DNA of 64,000 bases from Actinostola sp. cb2023 (Eukaryota; Cnidaria; Anthozoa; Actiniaria; Actinostolidae), in NCBI GenBank assembly GCA_033675265.1, contig JAUJYZ010000376.1:499501-563500 (forward strand), in the 5' to 3' direction. The notes below the pieces were generated by a model that saw nothing but the letters and a program-made list of their open reading frames with translations, ran no database searches and was not told the DNA's origin. A program made the position numbers and the translations under genes. Shown one piece after another: positions 10,112 to 21,196 of the stretch. Numbering within the stretch: the first letter of the stretch is position 1; each line of letters begins with the position of its first letter.

Positions 10112-13100
10112 ATGGCGGATCCTGTTCGATTCGACGGTCGTGTGGTTTTGGTAACTGGAGCAGGTGGGGGACTCGGTAAGGAATATGCATTGGCATTTGC
10201 AGCAAAAGGAGCTTCAGTTGTGGTGAATGACTTGGGAGGTGACCCAAAAGGGGACGGGAAGAGCTCCCGTGCAGCTGACTTGGTTGTGGATGAAATTCGA
10301 GCCAAGGGAGGCAAGGCCGTGGCTGATTATAACTCTGTAGAGGATGGCGATAAGGTCGTACAGACAGCTCTCAATGCCTTTGGTAGAATAGATATCGTGG
10401 TCAATAACGCCGGGATCCTACGGGACAAGACTGTTGCGAGTATGAGTGATTTAGATTGGGATTTGGTTCTCCGTGTTCACCTGCGAGGCTCATTCCTTGT
10501 TACTCGAGCTGCCTGGCCGCATATGAAAAAGCAAAAATATGGCCGCATAATCATGACCTCCTCAACATCTGGAATATTTGGCAATTTTGGTCAGGCTAAC
10601 TATGGCGCAGCTAAGTTGGGGCTACTTGGTCTCAGCAATACTCTATCATTAGAAGGTGCCAATTACAACATCCAGTGTAATGCCGTAGCACCCATTGCAA
10701 TCTCTAGATTGACACACTCCATTATGCCACCTGATATGGCCAAAGAGTGTAATCCAAAGCATGTAGTACCACTAGTCTTGTACCTTTGTAGTGATAACTG
10801 TGATGAAACCGGTGGGCTTTTCCAGAGCATTGCTGGTTGGCATGCCAAGTTAAGGTGGCAGCGAACCAAAGGGGCTATACTCCACCATGCAGGTATCGAA
10901 GTCACTCCTGAGATGGTGCGAGATAGATGGGATGAGATAACCGACTGGACCAATGCCGACAGTCCAATGCCTCAAGATGCAATAACAAAAACAACAGAGA
11001 TAATAGAAGCCAAGAAGAATGCTGGTGATGGTACAAGAGAACAAGGTGCTGAAAACACAGCATCATTTACATACACACACAGAGATGTGATCCTCTATGC
11101 ATTAGGGGTTGGTGTATCAAGTCAGAGTGACTATTCACATTTGAAGTTCTTGTATGAAGGCCATGAAGATTTTAGTGTGCTGCCGACATTCGGGGTGATT
11201 GCCTCTCAGGTTGGTTGGTATTGTCACATGAACATTTTTCTTACTTATTTTATAGTTGGTGTTGACGTCTCACGACTTTACCAACTTAATCAATGTAGAT
11301 GTACAGTACATGTACATAATGTAGATGATGTAGAACACTTGTTTGCTTCCAGGGTATGTTATTAGAAGGAAGGATACATCAAGGCTTTTCCTCTTCCCTT
11401 TACTGATTTATGATGTCTGATAATATCTGCTTTGCTCCATTTAATAATTGGTCTGCTTCTGTTTCTTTAGGGTGGAATGTCTGGATTTATGACATCTGAT
11501 GCAATGAGAGGAATTTCATTTGACCCAACAAGAGTAAGTAATCAGACGTCATTCTCACAAAAACGTTTTTAAAATATTATGATTATATCACTGAACTTCT
11601 CTACAGTTGCTTCATGGGGAGCAGTACACTGAACTCTTCAAACCATTTCCAACATCTGGTACAGTTGTCTCAAAAGCTAGAGTTGGAGATATCATGGATA
11701 AAGGCAAAGGAGCGTTAGTACTGCTTGATATCACTACATATGATGAACAAGACGAACCCATTTGTCTCAATCAGTTTTCCCATCTATCTTGGAGGTGCTG
11801 GTGGATTTGGTGGGAAAAGAAGCTCTGATAAGGTGATACCATTAGCAAAGGCTCCTTCAAGGAACCCAGATGCTACAATCCAAGAGAAAACTGGTTTGAC
11901 ACAAGCTGCATTGTATCGACTTAGTGGTGACTATAACCCTCTTCATGTTGATCCAGCTTTTGCACAAATGGGAGGTGAGCACATTTGATAGTGACAAAGA
12001 CTTTAGATAGAAGACTCTTTGTCTAAAGGGAGATTATAATCAATTAAATTGGAAAAGTTCTGTCTCCTTCTCCTGTCACCACTTGTTATTTTGTTTAAAT
12101 ATTTGCAATTTCATTTTCTTTTGTGTTGTCATTTGTTGTTATAATATTTATTAGTACCTGTGATGATTCTCAATAAACTAAGCCAAGGAGAAGAATGAGG
12201 ATGACTGAGAAGGGGAAATGAGGATGACTGAGAAGGGGAAATGAGGATGACTGAGAAGGGGAAATGAGGATGACTGAGAAGGGGAAATGAGGATGACTGA
12301 GAAGGGCAAATGAGGATGACTGAGAAGGGCAAATGAGGATGACTGAGAAGGGCAAATGAGGATGACTGAGAAGGGCAAATGAGGATGACTGAGAAGGGCA
12401 AATGAGGATGACTGAGAAGGGCAAATGAGGAGGAGAAAGAGTGCCCAGCTTTTTCAAAAAATGGGATGTGAGAGCATTTAATGAGGAGTTGGAGAAGAAG
12501 GAGAAAAAGGTAATGTCTGGGTAGAGATGATGAGGATAACAACAATGGTTATGTTGGTAATGATCATTTTGGTGGTGATGATAATGAATAATGAAGATGT
12601 GGTTGTGATGATGATGCATGATTATGAATATAGTTGATCAAATAGTGCTTGCGATGGTTATGAGATGATCCAATGAATTATTCTTCATTCATTCAGCACT
12701 GTCAAAACATTTTCTCAAGTTCTTGTTTATCTTTAAGGCTTCTCTTCCCCCATTCTCCATGGTTTATGTTCTTATGGTATTGCTTGTCGTCATGTCCTTA
12801 AACAGTTTGCTGGTAACGATGTCACCAAGTTTAAAGCAATGAAGGCACGCTTTTCCAAACCTGTGGTTCCTGGTCAAACCCTACAGACCAACATGTGGAG
12901 AGAAGGAAATCGTATTCATGTTGAATGCAAAGTAGTTGAGAATGGCAATGTTGTCCTGACAGGGGGATACGTAGACTTGAAAAATATTCCTAAAGACATA
13001 CCAGTAAGTTATTGCCAGGCAACGAATCTGAGCAGTTTTACAGAGAAAATGCAAATTGAGACTATACGTTTTTTTTTTCAGAATGTAAGTGCCTTACTCA

Positions 13101-13468
13101 ACAAACCTGTGACATCAGGACTAAAAAGCCAAGCTCTGTTTGAAGAACTGAAGAAGCGCATCTCAGCTCATCCTGATCTCATGAAACAAATCAATGGAAT
13201 CTTCCAGTGGAACATCACTAAAGATGGCAAGACTGCGGGTCAATGGACAATCGACCTCAAGACTGGCAGTGGTTCTGTTATTCCAGGAACTTCACCAGGA
13301 ATCAAACCTGAGTGTACCATTACCGTGTCCGATGATGATCTGATAGGCATTGCTACAGGGAAACTCAACCCGCAACAGCTATTCATGAAAGGAAAGTTGA
13401 AGGTGACAGGTAATGTTATGCTGACCACCAAACTGAATAAGCTATTCAATGACCAATCAAAGATGTGA
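10112..13468 (+). CDS. HSD17B4: Peroxisomal multifunctional enzyme type 2 (HSD17B4/MFE-2), five exons, one apparent frameshift
   Basis: MFE-2 performs the hydration and the NAD-dependent dehydrogenation of peroxisomal beta-oxidation. Exons: 10112-11209, 11471-11533, 11607-11974, 12738-13003, 13082-13468; GT-AG throughout with matching phases. The product would be about 726 residues (human 736). Residues 1-300 are the SDR dehydrogenase: TGAGGGLG at 15-22, NNAG at 98-101, Ser151, Tyr164 and Lys168. The hydratase-2 domain (about 320-600) has [14 protein letters not shown] with Asp495 and His500. The C-terminal SCP2 domain ends in QSKM, a PTS1-like tail. The second ATG (10112) is chosen over 10100 because it matches the family start. 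Exon 3 holds one extra C at 11779-11781: the frame ends soon after, while the +1-shifted frame continues the hydratase exactly. This is either an assembly indel or a real null allele. The first exon is 1098 bp without introns. Confidence 0.93.
12181..12432. repeat. 21-bp minisatellite in HSD17B4 intron 3
   Basis: About 12 tandem copies of a unit read as GAGGATGACTGAGAAGGGGAA. The left units have GGGGAAAT and the right units GGGCAAAT, so two sub-blocks expanded separately. It causes long chance ORFs on the minus strand. Confidence 0.9.
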
Positions 13469-13796
13469 TAGCACAAGAAACCCAACATACTAATGTACTT
13501 AATGAACTTATGATTGCATAAAGTGATCTTTTATATTGGTGTTGAACACGACTTGAGTCATTACTGTAAGATATCATGTATTCATTCATTCATCCATTCA
13601 GATGGTGAGTCGATAAATCATTCTGTCTGTCCACGAGACACTGCACGGCAAGTGGGCGAGTGAGTGAATCAATCCATCAATACTTGATATCAAAATGATG
13701 AAAACCAATTTCATAAAATATGGTCACTGTATGAAAACTTGTATATGAAATATTAAAAGTTACAAACTTTGTGCAATCTTAGTATCTGGCCTATTA

Positions 13797-13839
13797 GGGG
13801 AGGGGAGGGGAGGGGAGGGGGGGGGGGGGGGGGGGGGGG
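13797..13839 (+). repeat. GGGGA repeats running into poly(G)
   Basis: Four AGGGG units lead into an unbroken run of about 23 G. It can form G-quadruplexes and is error-prone in sequencing. It lies 3' of HSD17B4. Confidence 0.9.
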
Positions 13840-14084
13840 AATTGAAAAAGGTGTTCCTAAGATTTCTCTTCCCCCAGTCTTCATTTCATGGATGTCATCA
13901 GTGTTCTGACCAGAATCCAACAAGACTTGTATAGCGATCCACTTTGCAGAGAAAGAGCTCAATATATTTGACATCCGTCGTGTACGTAAGTCGATTCGAT
14001 TTCTCAGCTTCTCGGAATGTTTTGGGGAGAATCGGCCCATCTTTAATATATTTTTACAGTTTTCTATTCTTTGCTTTCTCTCGA

Positions 14085-14165
14085 CATTGGAGGGGTGGGA
14101 GCGGGACTAAAATCAAGGATCCAGTGGGCACGAGTTCGAGCCTCGTCAGGATTGTAAAGTTCTTT
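14085..14165 (+). other. tRNA-like T-arm fragment
   Basis: CACGAGTTCGAGCCTCGTC forms a 5-bp stem around a 7-base TTCGAGC loop, as in a tRNA T-arm/B box. No matching acceptor or D-arm is seen upstream, so it is probably a SINE or tRNA relic. Confidence 0.3.
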
Positions 14166-14514
14166 TTCTTTAATTTGATTAATTAGTTTTTCTTTCTTTT
14201 CTAAAGTTTTTTTCCTCCTAATTTTCATTTAGAGACGCAGTTTTAATGGGATAAGAAATCAATGTTTGCTGAAACGCGCCTTGATGGTATTGCACAGGAC
14301 ACCCAAGCAACTGTTTGAGCTGTATTCAAAGTGAACATTTACTTGGCAGCATGGCTGAAACAACAAATTAAATTCGGTTTCAGAGAATATCATGAAATGT
14401 ACATGGATGAATGGTATAATATGTGTTCAGCGAGGAGGCGTATGATTTTATTAGATGAGATAAAAACGATCAAATAGATCGAATAAGAGTAGTGTTCGTT
14501 ACTGTGAAAAAGTG

Positions 14515-14760
14515 AACATAATAATAATTTAATAACTTATATAGCGCATATTCCATGGCGAAATGATCAAATGCGCTTTAAATCAAAACGCGGATTAACA
14601 TGCAACCGAATTTTAAGGTTGAGACACGGTGCAACACTGCGCAATATTTGTGGCAATTGATTGCAGTATGGATGGATGGATATCCATTTCTGCAATTGTT
14701 GTAACCAACTGGCGGCAATATTGCGTGCAATACACCAGCTTGTATTCTATCAGGTTCATA
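14515..14760. repeat. Dispersed repeat relics, AATAAT tail and GCAATATTGC-type element
   Basis: ATAATAATTTAATAACTTATATAGCGC resembles the simple-repeat tail and 3' end of a non-LTR-type retroelement; a similar tail occurs at 18721-18800. It is followed by sequence with GGCAATATTGCGTGCAA that recurs in diverged form near 22115-22320 and 38058-38150. No coding frame. Confidence 0.4.
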
Positions 14761-14956
14761 TGTCAATACCTGTAAAGGATGGCGAGGTTGTAGTGCACAA
14801 AAACTTGTACTTTTTTTAAAAACAAACTACTTTTGATCACCAAGGGCGCAGGGAAGCCATGGAACGAAAAACGGTAGTCCCTATAGGCTTTATTTTTATT
14901 CGCTCTTTATTTTACTCCTCTATTAATTGAATTCTTTGCAAGTCTGAAATTCTAGT

Positions 14957-15752
14957 TTACCTTTCCAGCAATTCCACACATTTAGTGTGGCCATATGTCC
15001 GTGCTATTTGACTGGGCGTGTCACCGCTGTTGTCTTCCATTGTGACACTTGCATTGCTATTGATGAGAGCCTGCAGTACTTTCACACTGCCTCGTTCAGC
15101 GGCACAGTGCGCGGGAGTCCATCCACCAGCCATACGCATTTCTCCATCGGCACCATGCTCCAGTAGCTTTCTGACGCACTTCATTTTCCCTGTGTGGACA
15201 CAATAAATATTCTAATTTACGAATCTTGTAAGCGTTCTTATTTGAAAACGGCCGGCTTTTTTTCTGACATGATTGACTTATACTGAGTAATGAAAGTACA
15301 CAACGCAATACTTCTTGCAACGCAAATGCAAGGCCACGCAACGCTAAGAGTCAGTTTTGAGCTAATGTAATTACACCCTTGCTTTGCAACTCGTGTCTCG
15401 CTGAGAGTTCTCCTATGAGCTCTCTCATTTCGCACTGGAAGTCACTATCAACGTCAATATCCCCGGCCCTTTCACATAGGAGTCCCCCCCGGGGGCTTTT
15501 ACCTGCCGTTGCAGCTACGTGTAATGGTGTTCTCCTTCCATAGTCCCAGTCCTCACTATCAACGTCAATATCCCCGGCCCTTTCACATAGGAGTCCTCCC
15601 CGGGGGCTTTTACCTGCCGTTGCAGCTATGTGTAATGGTGTTCTCCTTCCATAGTCCCAGTCCTCACTATCAACGTCAATATCCCCGGCCTTGAGCAATG
15701 ACTCAAGTTTATCGAGGTCTCCCTTTGCCGCTGCTTCGTGCAACTCCGTCAT
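14957..15752 (-). CDS. ANKRD66: ANKRD66-like ankyrin-repeat protein, two exons
   Basis: Exons on the minus strand 15752-15614 and 15189-14957 join in phase (GCAG then GGAAAATG) to give 123 residues. The N-terminus MTELHEAAAKGDLDKLESLL starts an ankyrin stack. RRTPLHIAA and GGWTPAHCAAERG are canonical TPLH-type turns, and GDTPSQIARTYGHTKCVELL is the last repeat. The layout (MTELHEAA, a D-WDY-RTPLH repeat, WTPAHCAAE, GDTPSQIA) resembles the small vertebrate protein ANKRD66, whose function is poorly known. Exon 1 including its splice donor is partly duplicated twice downstream (15443-15690), so the genomic frame runs on past the donor to a longer ORF. The family is clear; the name is tentative. 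Confidence 0.75.
15443..15690. repeat. 111-bp direct duplication across an ankyrin exon and its donor
   Basis: CACTATCAACGTCAATATCC begins at 15443, 15554 and 15665, a period of 111 bp (37 codons). The copies differ at only a few positions. The unit contains the coding end of exon 1 and the 5' splice site, so the intron now starts with extra exon-like copies that also carry donors. Confidence 0.9.
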
Positions 15753-15970
15753 GAAGGATTAATTGAAACTGCTACTTCATATTCGCCCTCAATATACAAG
15801 TGCGCGTCTTCGTTGAGCTAGTGAATGTCATTGATTGAAAGTCAAACTGAAAAATGAATTTATTTAAAGTTTCACATTCAAAAAGGTAGTTCAGAAGCTA
15901 ACTACTGCTTTTCAAATCAAATGAACTGATGAAACGAAAAATAACGTGAATAAACTGTGAGTCAAAATAA

Positions 15971-16060
15971 AGTAAGAAAGGACAATTGTCGATACTTACA
16001 TCACACAAGGACCGAGTAAGAAAGGACAATTGTCGATACTTACATCACACAAGGACCGAG
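15971..16060. repeat. 44-bp tandem duplication upstream of the ankyrin gene
   Basis: Two back-to-back identical copies starting AGTAAGAAAGGACAATTGTC at 15971 and 16015. Identity suggests a recent event. It lies about 220 bp upstream of the ANKRD66-like start. Confidence 0.9.
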
Positions 16061-16688
16061 TTTAAGGTATTTCACTTAATTCGTATGCCTGAAAAAGTGG
16101 CTTGAAGAAGCGATACTTCTAAGGCTCTTAGTCGCAAAAAGGGCTTAGTGCATATAGTCAATGATTTGTGAGCGAAAAGAACATAATTTACATTCAGCGT
16201 GGTTGCCATAACAACATGCACCTGCTGGAGAACTGACAAAACCCGTGGGGGGAGGCGTAGAGATACTTGGATTTCTATATACATTGGTAAATCATCACAA
16301 TTTGTTGAAATATTTTGAGTTTAAAAATGTACATATATATGAATGTGGCATGGAATCGGAAACTAACTGATGGAACATGTAGCCAGTGAAGGATCTCGTC
16401 GTAACACATCATTGTCGGTAGCATAGCGTGACCAAAAGCCGTACAATATTTTCTGACACATCGAATGTATAGTAGGCAAAACTAACAACGATTATAGCGA
16501 GGCTTTGTCATGTTCTGCATGCACTACATTATAGTTAGATATTCCTGGCAAATAAATAAATGATTATATAACAATATTGAGTCTGAGCTGACATCCTTCT
16601 CTTTCCCGTTAGATTTCATTAAATAGCTCAATTGCGTACTCTTGAAAATGTTTCATTTTCTTGTGTGATTAGTACGAGAGTCTCTCGA

Positions 16689-16961
16689 CTAAACATCTGC
16701 GTATTTCTCATACTCGTTCTCTGTCATGTCAAACACCCTCAAATGTTGAAACAATTTATATTTCAGCTTATTTCGTTTTCTGCCCGAGGGCCATATATAC
16801 TTCCCCCCTCTGCCTAGCACTGTGACATTGAAACGCAGGGAGAAACATCTAGGTGTGTTTTGCCGGAACCATCGCTTTGTCAACTGAGCTACTGTCTGAA
16901 CATAATGATCATTCTCAGCTTGACACGGGGAACCGTTGTTTGCTTTCTTTAATTCATCCAT
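16689..16961 (-). CDS. Possible 90-residue ORF or terminal exon, unrecognised
   Basis: MDELKKANNGSPCQAENDHY starts a basic, protein-like frame that ends MTENEYEKYADV then stop. The residue mix (YIWPSGRKRNKLKYKLFQHL) looks coding rather than random. An AG acceptor just upstream would also allow it to be a last exon. No family recognised; no partner exon found. Confidence 0.3.
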   Translation of the reverse strand: MDELKKANNGSPCQAENDHYVQTVAQLTKRWFRQNTPRCFSLRFNVTVLGRGGKYIWPSGRKRNKLKYKLFQHLRVFDMTENEYEKYADV

Positions 16962-17455
16962 CCGCCTTTTCTGGGCTGGAAGTCAGTTTACTCATAAAAG
17001 TTAATGAATTCAGATTAGTATTTTTAACAAGAATTCGTCGTATCCACCTGCCTAGTGACAGTATTCGCAGGAGACTATCAGTACATTTTATCTGCTTCCG
17101 TCAAACACAGAGCCTCTTGTAAGTAACAGTTTGAGAACAATTGTACAGTTTAATTCAACTTTAAGCTTGATAACTCTTTTCTCTATAGTTCTTTTAAGAG
17201 CAGAATTGAATTTCAAATTTACCTGTCGCCTCTCATAAAATTATGTACAAACTAATATAATTATAAAACTGCAAGAACCTCAGCCGTTCTATACCGTTCT
17301 TAAAAGTAGTCACTCACAAATACTTTAATCAGTTTATTCTTTAGGAGTTGCCGCTATTGTATGGGTTAATGCTTGTCGCAGTAGTCTTTTTTCCAACTCA
17401 TAAGTCGGACTTGCATTGTAAAATAACAATAGATAAATTAACTGCTTGGCGACTA

Positions 17456-17704
17456 TTATTCATCCGTTTCTAACTGATTTATTAAAATAGCACGAAAATC
17501 GATCGGTAGGAAATTCTTACAATAATATGGAACACTATTTCGCCAATTCTCTGTCTGTTTGGACATTTTAAACAGTTTATTGTGCATATCTTTGGTATAC
17601 ATCTTATTCTCAATCATTATTGGATTATTTGCTTTCTTTATAATTAATCTCACAAATTTATAACATTCATTAGCGCCAAGAACGCCCATAAATAGGTGAT
17701 GCAT
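17456..17704 (-). CDS. Possible 82-residue ORF, unrecognised
   Basis: Lys/Asn-rich frame from MHHLFMGVLGANECYK to INQLETDE and stop. Composition is compatible with coding, but local DNA is AT-rich and there is no known motif or clear promoter. It could be a transposon relic. Confidence 0.2.
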   Translation of the reverse strand: MHHLFMGVLGANECYKFVRLIIKKANNPIMIENKMYTKDMHNKLFKMSKQTENWRNSVPYYCKNFLPIDFRAILINQLETDE

Positions 17705-17892
17705 TACTTAGAACCCATTTATCTTCTCAATGCGGGTGTCAGAAATAAAATTCTCGGTTTTTCAATTTTCACCACAACAAAAGATTAAACTCAATTGCCT
17801 AACATTTTTTACAGTTCGCCAATGGACCCTGATATCTACAAGGAGAAATATTCCAGCTGGTTCTCTTATCACTTGAACCATGTTTGTTTTGA

Positions 17893-18041
17893 ATGGAGAA
17901 AGTCCGAGTTAGTACATCCATGGAACAAGTGTGGGGCACTGTGTATATGCAATGCGGCGAGCAAGTCACACAAGTCCAAACAATCAATTTGGGCTCCCAA
18001 CAAAGCATACCAGAGAAAATCAACGAAGAGTTGAAAAACAG
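17893..18041 (+). CDS. Possible first coding exon, 49 codons plus donor
   Basis: ATG after an in-frame stop, then MEKVRVSTSMEQVWGTVYMQ and on to EKINEELKN, ending at a strong donor CAG|GTACGT. It also sits behind a good acceptor (TTTTTTACAG at 17814). A following exon in matching phase was not found, so this is tentative. Confidence 0.3.
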
Positions 18042-18720
18042 GTACGTATGAGCTTCTTGTACATGGAATACTTCAGTTCCGTGAAAGTTACGCAAAAGCG
18101 CTAGCGTTGCGAGATTCATGGAATTGCTGTACTCAGTTTTTAAATCGTTTAAACTTAAAGTAAAGGCTGACATCGCTAAAGTACGTGAAAAATGTGTATA
18201 AGAAAGCTCTGTCGTGATCTCTAATCAAGGAATCCCTATTCCTAATTCCAGTTTCGTGATGAGGATTTTTGCCCTCGTGTATATTGGACCTCGTATTGGA
18301 CCACATTGACAACGGAATAGGAATGAATTACATTTGCCTGTTTTTCTCTTCTGGATAAAAAATCGTTTGTAAAAGTTGGAGACAAATTCTGTACTGGATT
18401 TTCTTGAAAAGGAGGAAGGTAACGTATGGTGATGAATCAGGTCAAATCATAATATCGTGATGTCCGTTGCCAAGGGAACCTTCCCTTGTAGTGAAATCAT
18501 CAGCCGACGAGTAGAGGGTCGGACATCAAGGGAACTGAATGACTGGCCATGCATGTGCACTTTTACTTCACAATTCAGTTAGCCTGGAAATATGAAATTG
18601 TCATGTTTCCTATGTTTTTATAAGTTTCTCTTCTATATGTACTTTTTGTGCGTTTTATTAGTTATGATTGGTCACGCGCACAGCTAGTTGCTCGCACGCA
18701 TGCGTAGGTTGGCAGCCACG

Positions 18721-18751
<31 letters not shown>

Positions 18752-18800
18752 TTCTTAAAAAAAACGCATTAACCGAAGTCTCAATGCTTTTTACAATGTT
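18721..18800. repeat. (AAT)n microsatellite with retroelement-like tail
   Basis: Nine or so AAT units run into TTTCTTAAAAAAAACGCATTAACC, resembling the simple-repeat 3' tail of dispersed retroelements. Nothing coding. Confidence 0.6.
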
Positions 18801-19488
18801 GCCAGTGTTTACCAGTGGAAACTCGATCGAGGCGTACATTTTCTAAATTCAACTGATCTAATGCGCATGCATCTCGAAAAATGGTAAGCCATTTGAAGGT
18901 GCACGGATCGTTCAGACTACATCGCGCCCACCTGACAGATTCGTCACCTATATGAGGTTATTTTGTTGTGGTACCAGTGTCTGGTCTAAATTTGCCCATA
19001 AAACATGCGATATACAAAAGTACTTCCAATAATTTTAGTCTATAAATCTATTTTACAGTCTAGGAAAATTTAACAGTTCGTATTCACATAACTATTTTGT
19101 TTGTAAAACATAATTTTCTTTCGTGTTAACTCGTTTGCAAATTTACCTCACTCGTTTAGGATCGAACTAGCGTCAACACAGTCGCTTGTTTAATATACTA
19201 ATCCTTTGTACACATATTGATTATCAACACCTCGCATAATGCCTACTCAATGTTTGTCATAAAGTCAGTACTGGAAAACATTAAAAGCGTGTCCAATGCT
19301 TGATAACCGCTGAGGAGTTCAACGCGCTGCAACTTGTAGTCCTTGGCTTTTTCAGCAAAGAAAACGATATGCAAATAATTGCAATTGAAGAATGCATTTG
19401 TTTGGCAGCTGATCTATCTCAAGTTGATGCACCGCACACTGAGTATTTGTCGTGTTTGCTTTTTCATTCCATTACATATCCCAATAGT

Positions 19489-19716
19489 TCATTTCAATAA
19501 AGCCCTTGGATGGTATTGCAGTGATTTTCTCATTTCTTCATGCATGTGTAAAATCTGTGAATTAGCCAGAGACCGCCACGACTCGAATGGTTGTCTACGT
19601 TCCATATTCCATTCTTTTACAAGCGTCCAATGCTCGGGTAGAGGATCATGCATCCTGCCAAGAACTCTGTCTTTATTCATACTGTAATTTGGAGACGAGC
19701 ATGGACTCAGCGAAGA
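19489..19716 (-). CDS. Possible 75-residue small protein, unrecognised
   Basis: Starting from AAAATGTCT (A at -3), the frame reads MSSLSPCSSPNYSMNKDRVL and continues through DPLPEHWTLVKEWNMERRQP and HMHEEMRKSLQYHPRALLK to a stop. Composition is balanced and protein-like, better than surrounding chance ORFs. No family recognised. The overlapping plus-strand ORFs are judged to be shadows. Confidence 0.35.
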   Translation of the reverse strand, partial: SSLSPCSSPNYSMNKDRVLGRMHDPLPEHWTLVKEWNMERRQPFESWRSLANSQILHMHEEMRKSLQYHPRALLK

Positions 19717-20039
19717 CATTTTCACGGAAAAAAAAGCTATATCCAAGATATTTTTTAAGTCGCAGATATATGGTTGCTATGGGAACTGAAAAGTATACTG
19801 AACTGGAAATACAATTTTCATGATTAACACAGAATGCATTTTGATTGGTTAAAAATCTGAGTGACATCATTGAGAAATCTATTGGTCAATTCTAACACGA
19901 GTTCTGATTGGATAATGTTGATTGCTTGGAGGCGTTTGACTTTGTGTTGGAAACCCAAACACGCGTCGACGTTGTTAGCTGCTTTCTAATACAAGAACTA
20001 CTGGGCTAAATAACTAGATTGTTCCTTGATACAGCACTG

Positions 20040-20095
20040 ACACATCAGATAAAGGGAGTTATGCCCAAGTCACGTCATCTGTCCATAAAATCACG
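20040..20095 (+). other. Candidate 5' non-coding exon of the EF-hand gene
   Basis: The stretch ends in TCACG|GTAAGT, a near-consensus donor, about 1.1 kb upstream of the coding start at 21197, with plausible acceptors (for example CTATCAACAG at 20882-20891) between. Inferred only from splice-site strength. Confidence 0.25.
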
Positions 20096-21196
20096 GTAAG
20101 TATAACACTTTCATATCATGTTGTCACTTTATAATTAACGTACGTCGTGCGATAGATGCTGATTAAGCTATATAGTCCTGATTATACAATGTAAGTTACT
20201 TTAACTTATGTGCTTTCATTTAGAATTAGAACCTATACAATCAATTTTAGAATAATCGACCGTGTCTAGAGAGAAAGTCAAATTGACTTGAACTCCAACA
20301 GAGTCGAACTGTCCTGTCAAAGGAGACGGATCGGAGTGACGGCATCATTTCATCGGCACAGATCAGTTGGATGATCCGATCGATTACATAAATTATTTTA
20401 TAATACTAGATAACAGTCTTTCAAAACTTGCTAGAAAATGAAGTTCTTATTTATAAGATTTCGATAAATTAAAGCTTAATGTTTCTAGTTAATTTGACCG
20501 TTAATTTCATCATATTTTTAATCGAAAATAAAACCTTAACTTTTAATTAAAGTTACACTTACTGACTTAGCTTAAAACTCATTTGCATTTCGTATTCATC
20601 TTTTTATATTGCTGTCTATTATTATTGGAATTAAAGAATCTGATAATTAACGAGTTTATCTGTCCCTCGTGAGTAATTGATTTGCACTTGAATAAGCAAA
20701 ATGATTAGTTTCTTTGTAGTACAAAGTGCTAGCCAATATTTATGAGATTACATCGATAAACAGCCATGGCCAGGGCATGTATGTACTGTCTCTCTGTGTT
20801 TTTGTTTATATAAGAATCATATCTATTTTGGCCCAAAGAAACTATACACCATACCAAATGTTGACTATAATTCCTATTTTCTATCAACAGAGCATGAAAT
20901 CAGATGCCGGAATGGCTCTGTAAAGTGATCTAGTACTCTGTAACACATTGTTTCTGGAGACAGATAGAAGAACAACATCTTCCTCTACAAATTATTCAGT
21001 GAATTTGATTTCATCAGCAATGTATTCTATGACCTGATTTGAAGCTACTCTACATCCTGCATTAACTGAATCTTGAATTCTATTTGGTGGATTTGTGTTC
21101 AAAGTCTTCACAAGGATGCCAAGATATACATAGAATATACAACCATGACTATATATATATACATGTATAAAGATGTATAATAATTGAAGTTACATC

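Noticed and set aside
10060..10953. Minus-strand ORFs opposite HSD17B4
   Set aside because: Antisense shadows of a well-supported coding exon.
12129..12619. Ser/Pro/His-rich minus-strand ORFs of 138 and 149 codons
   Set aside because: They arise from the 21-bp minisatellite in an HSD17B4 intron.
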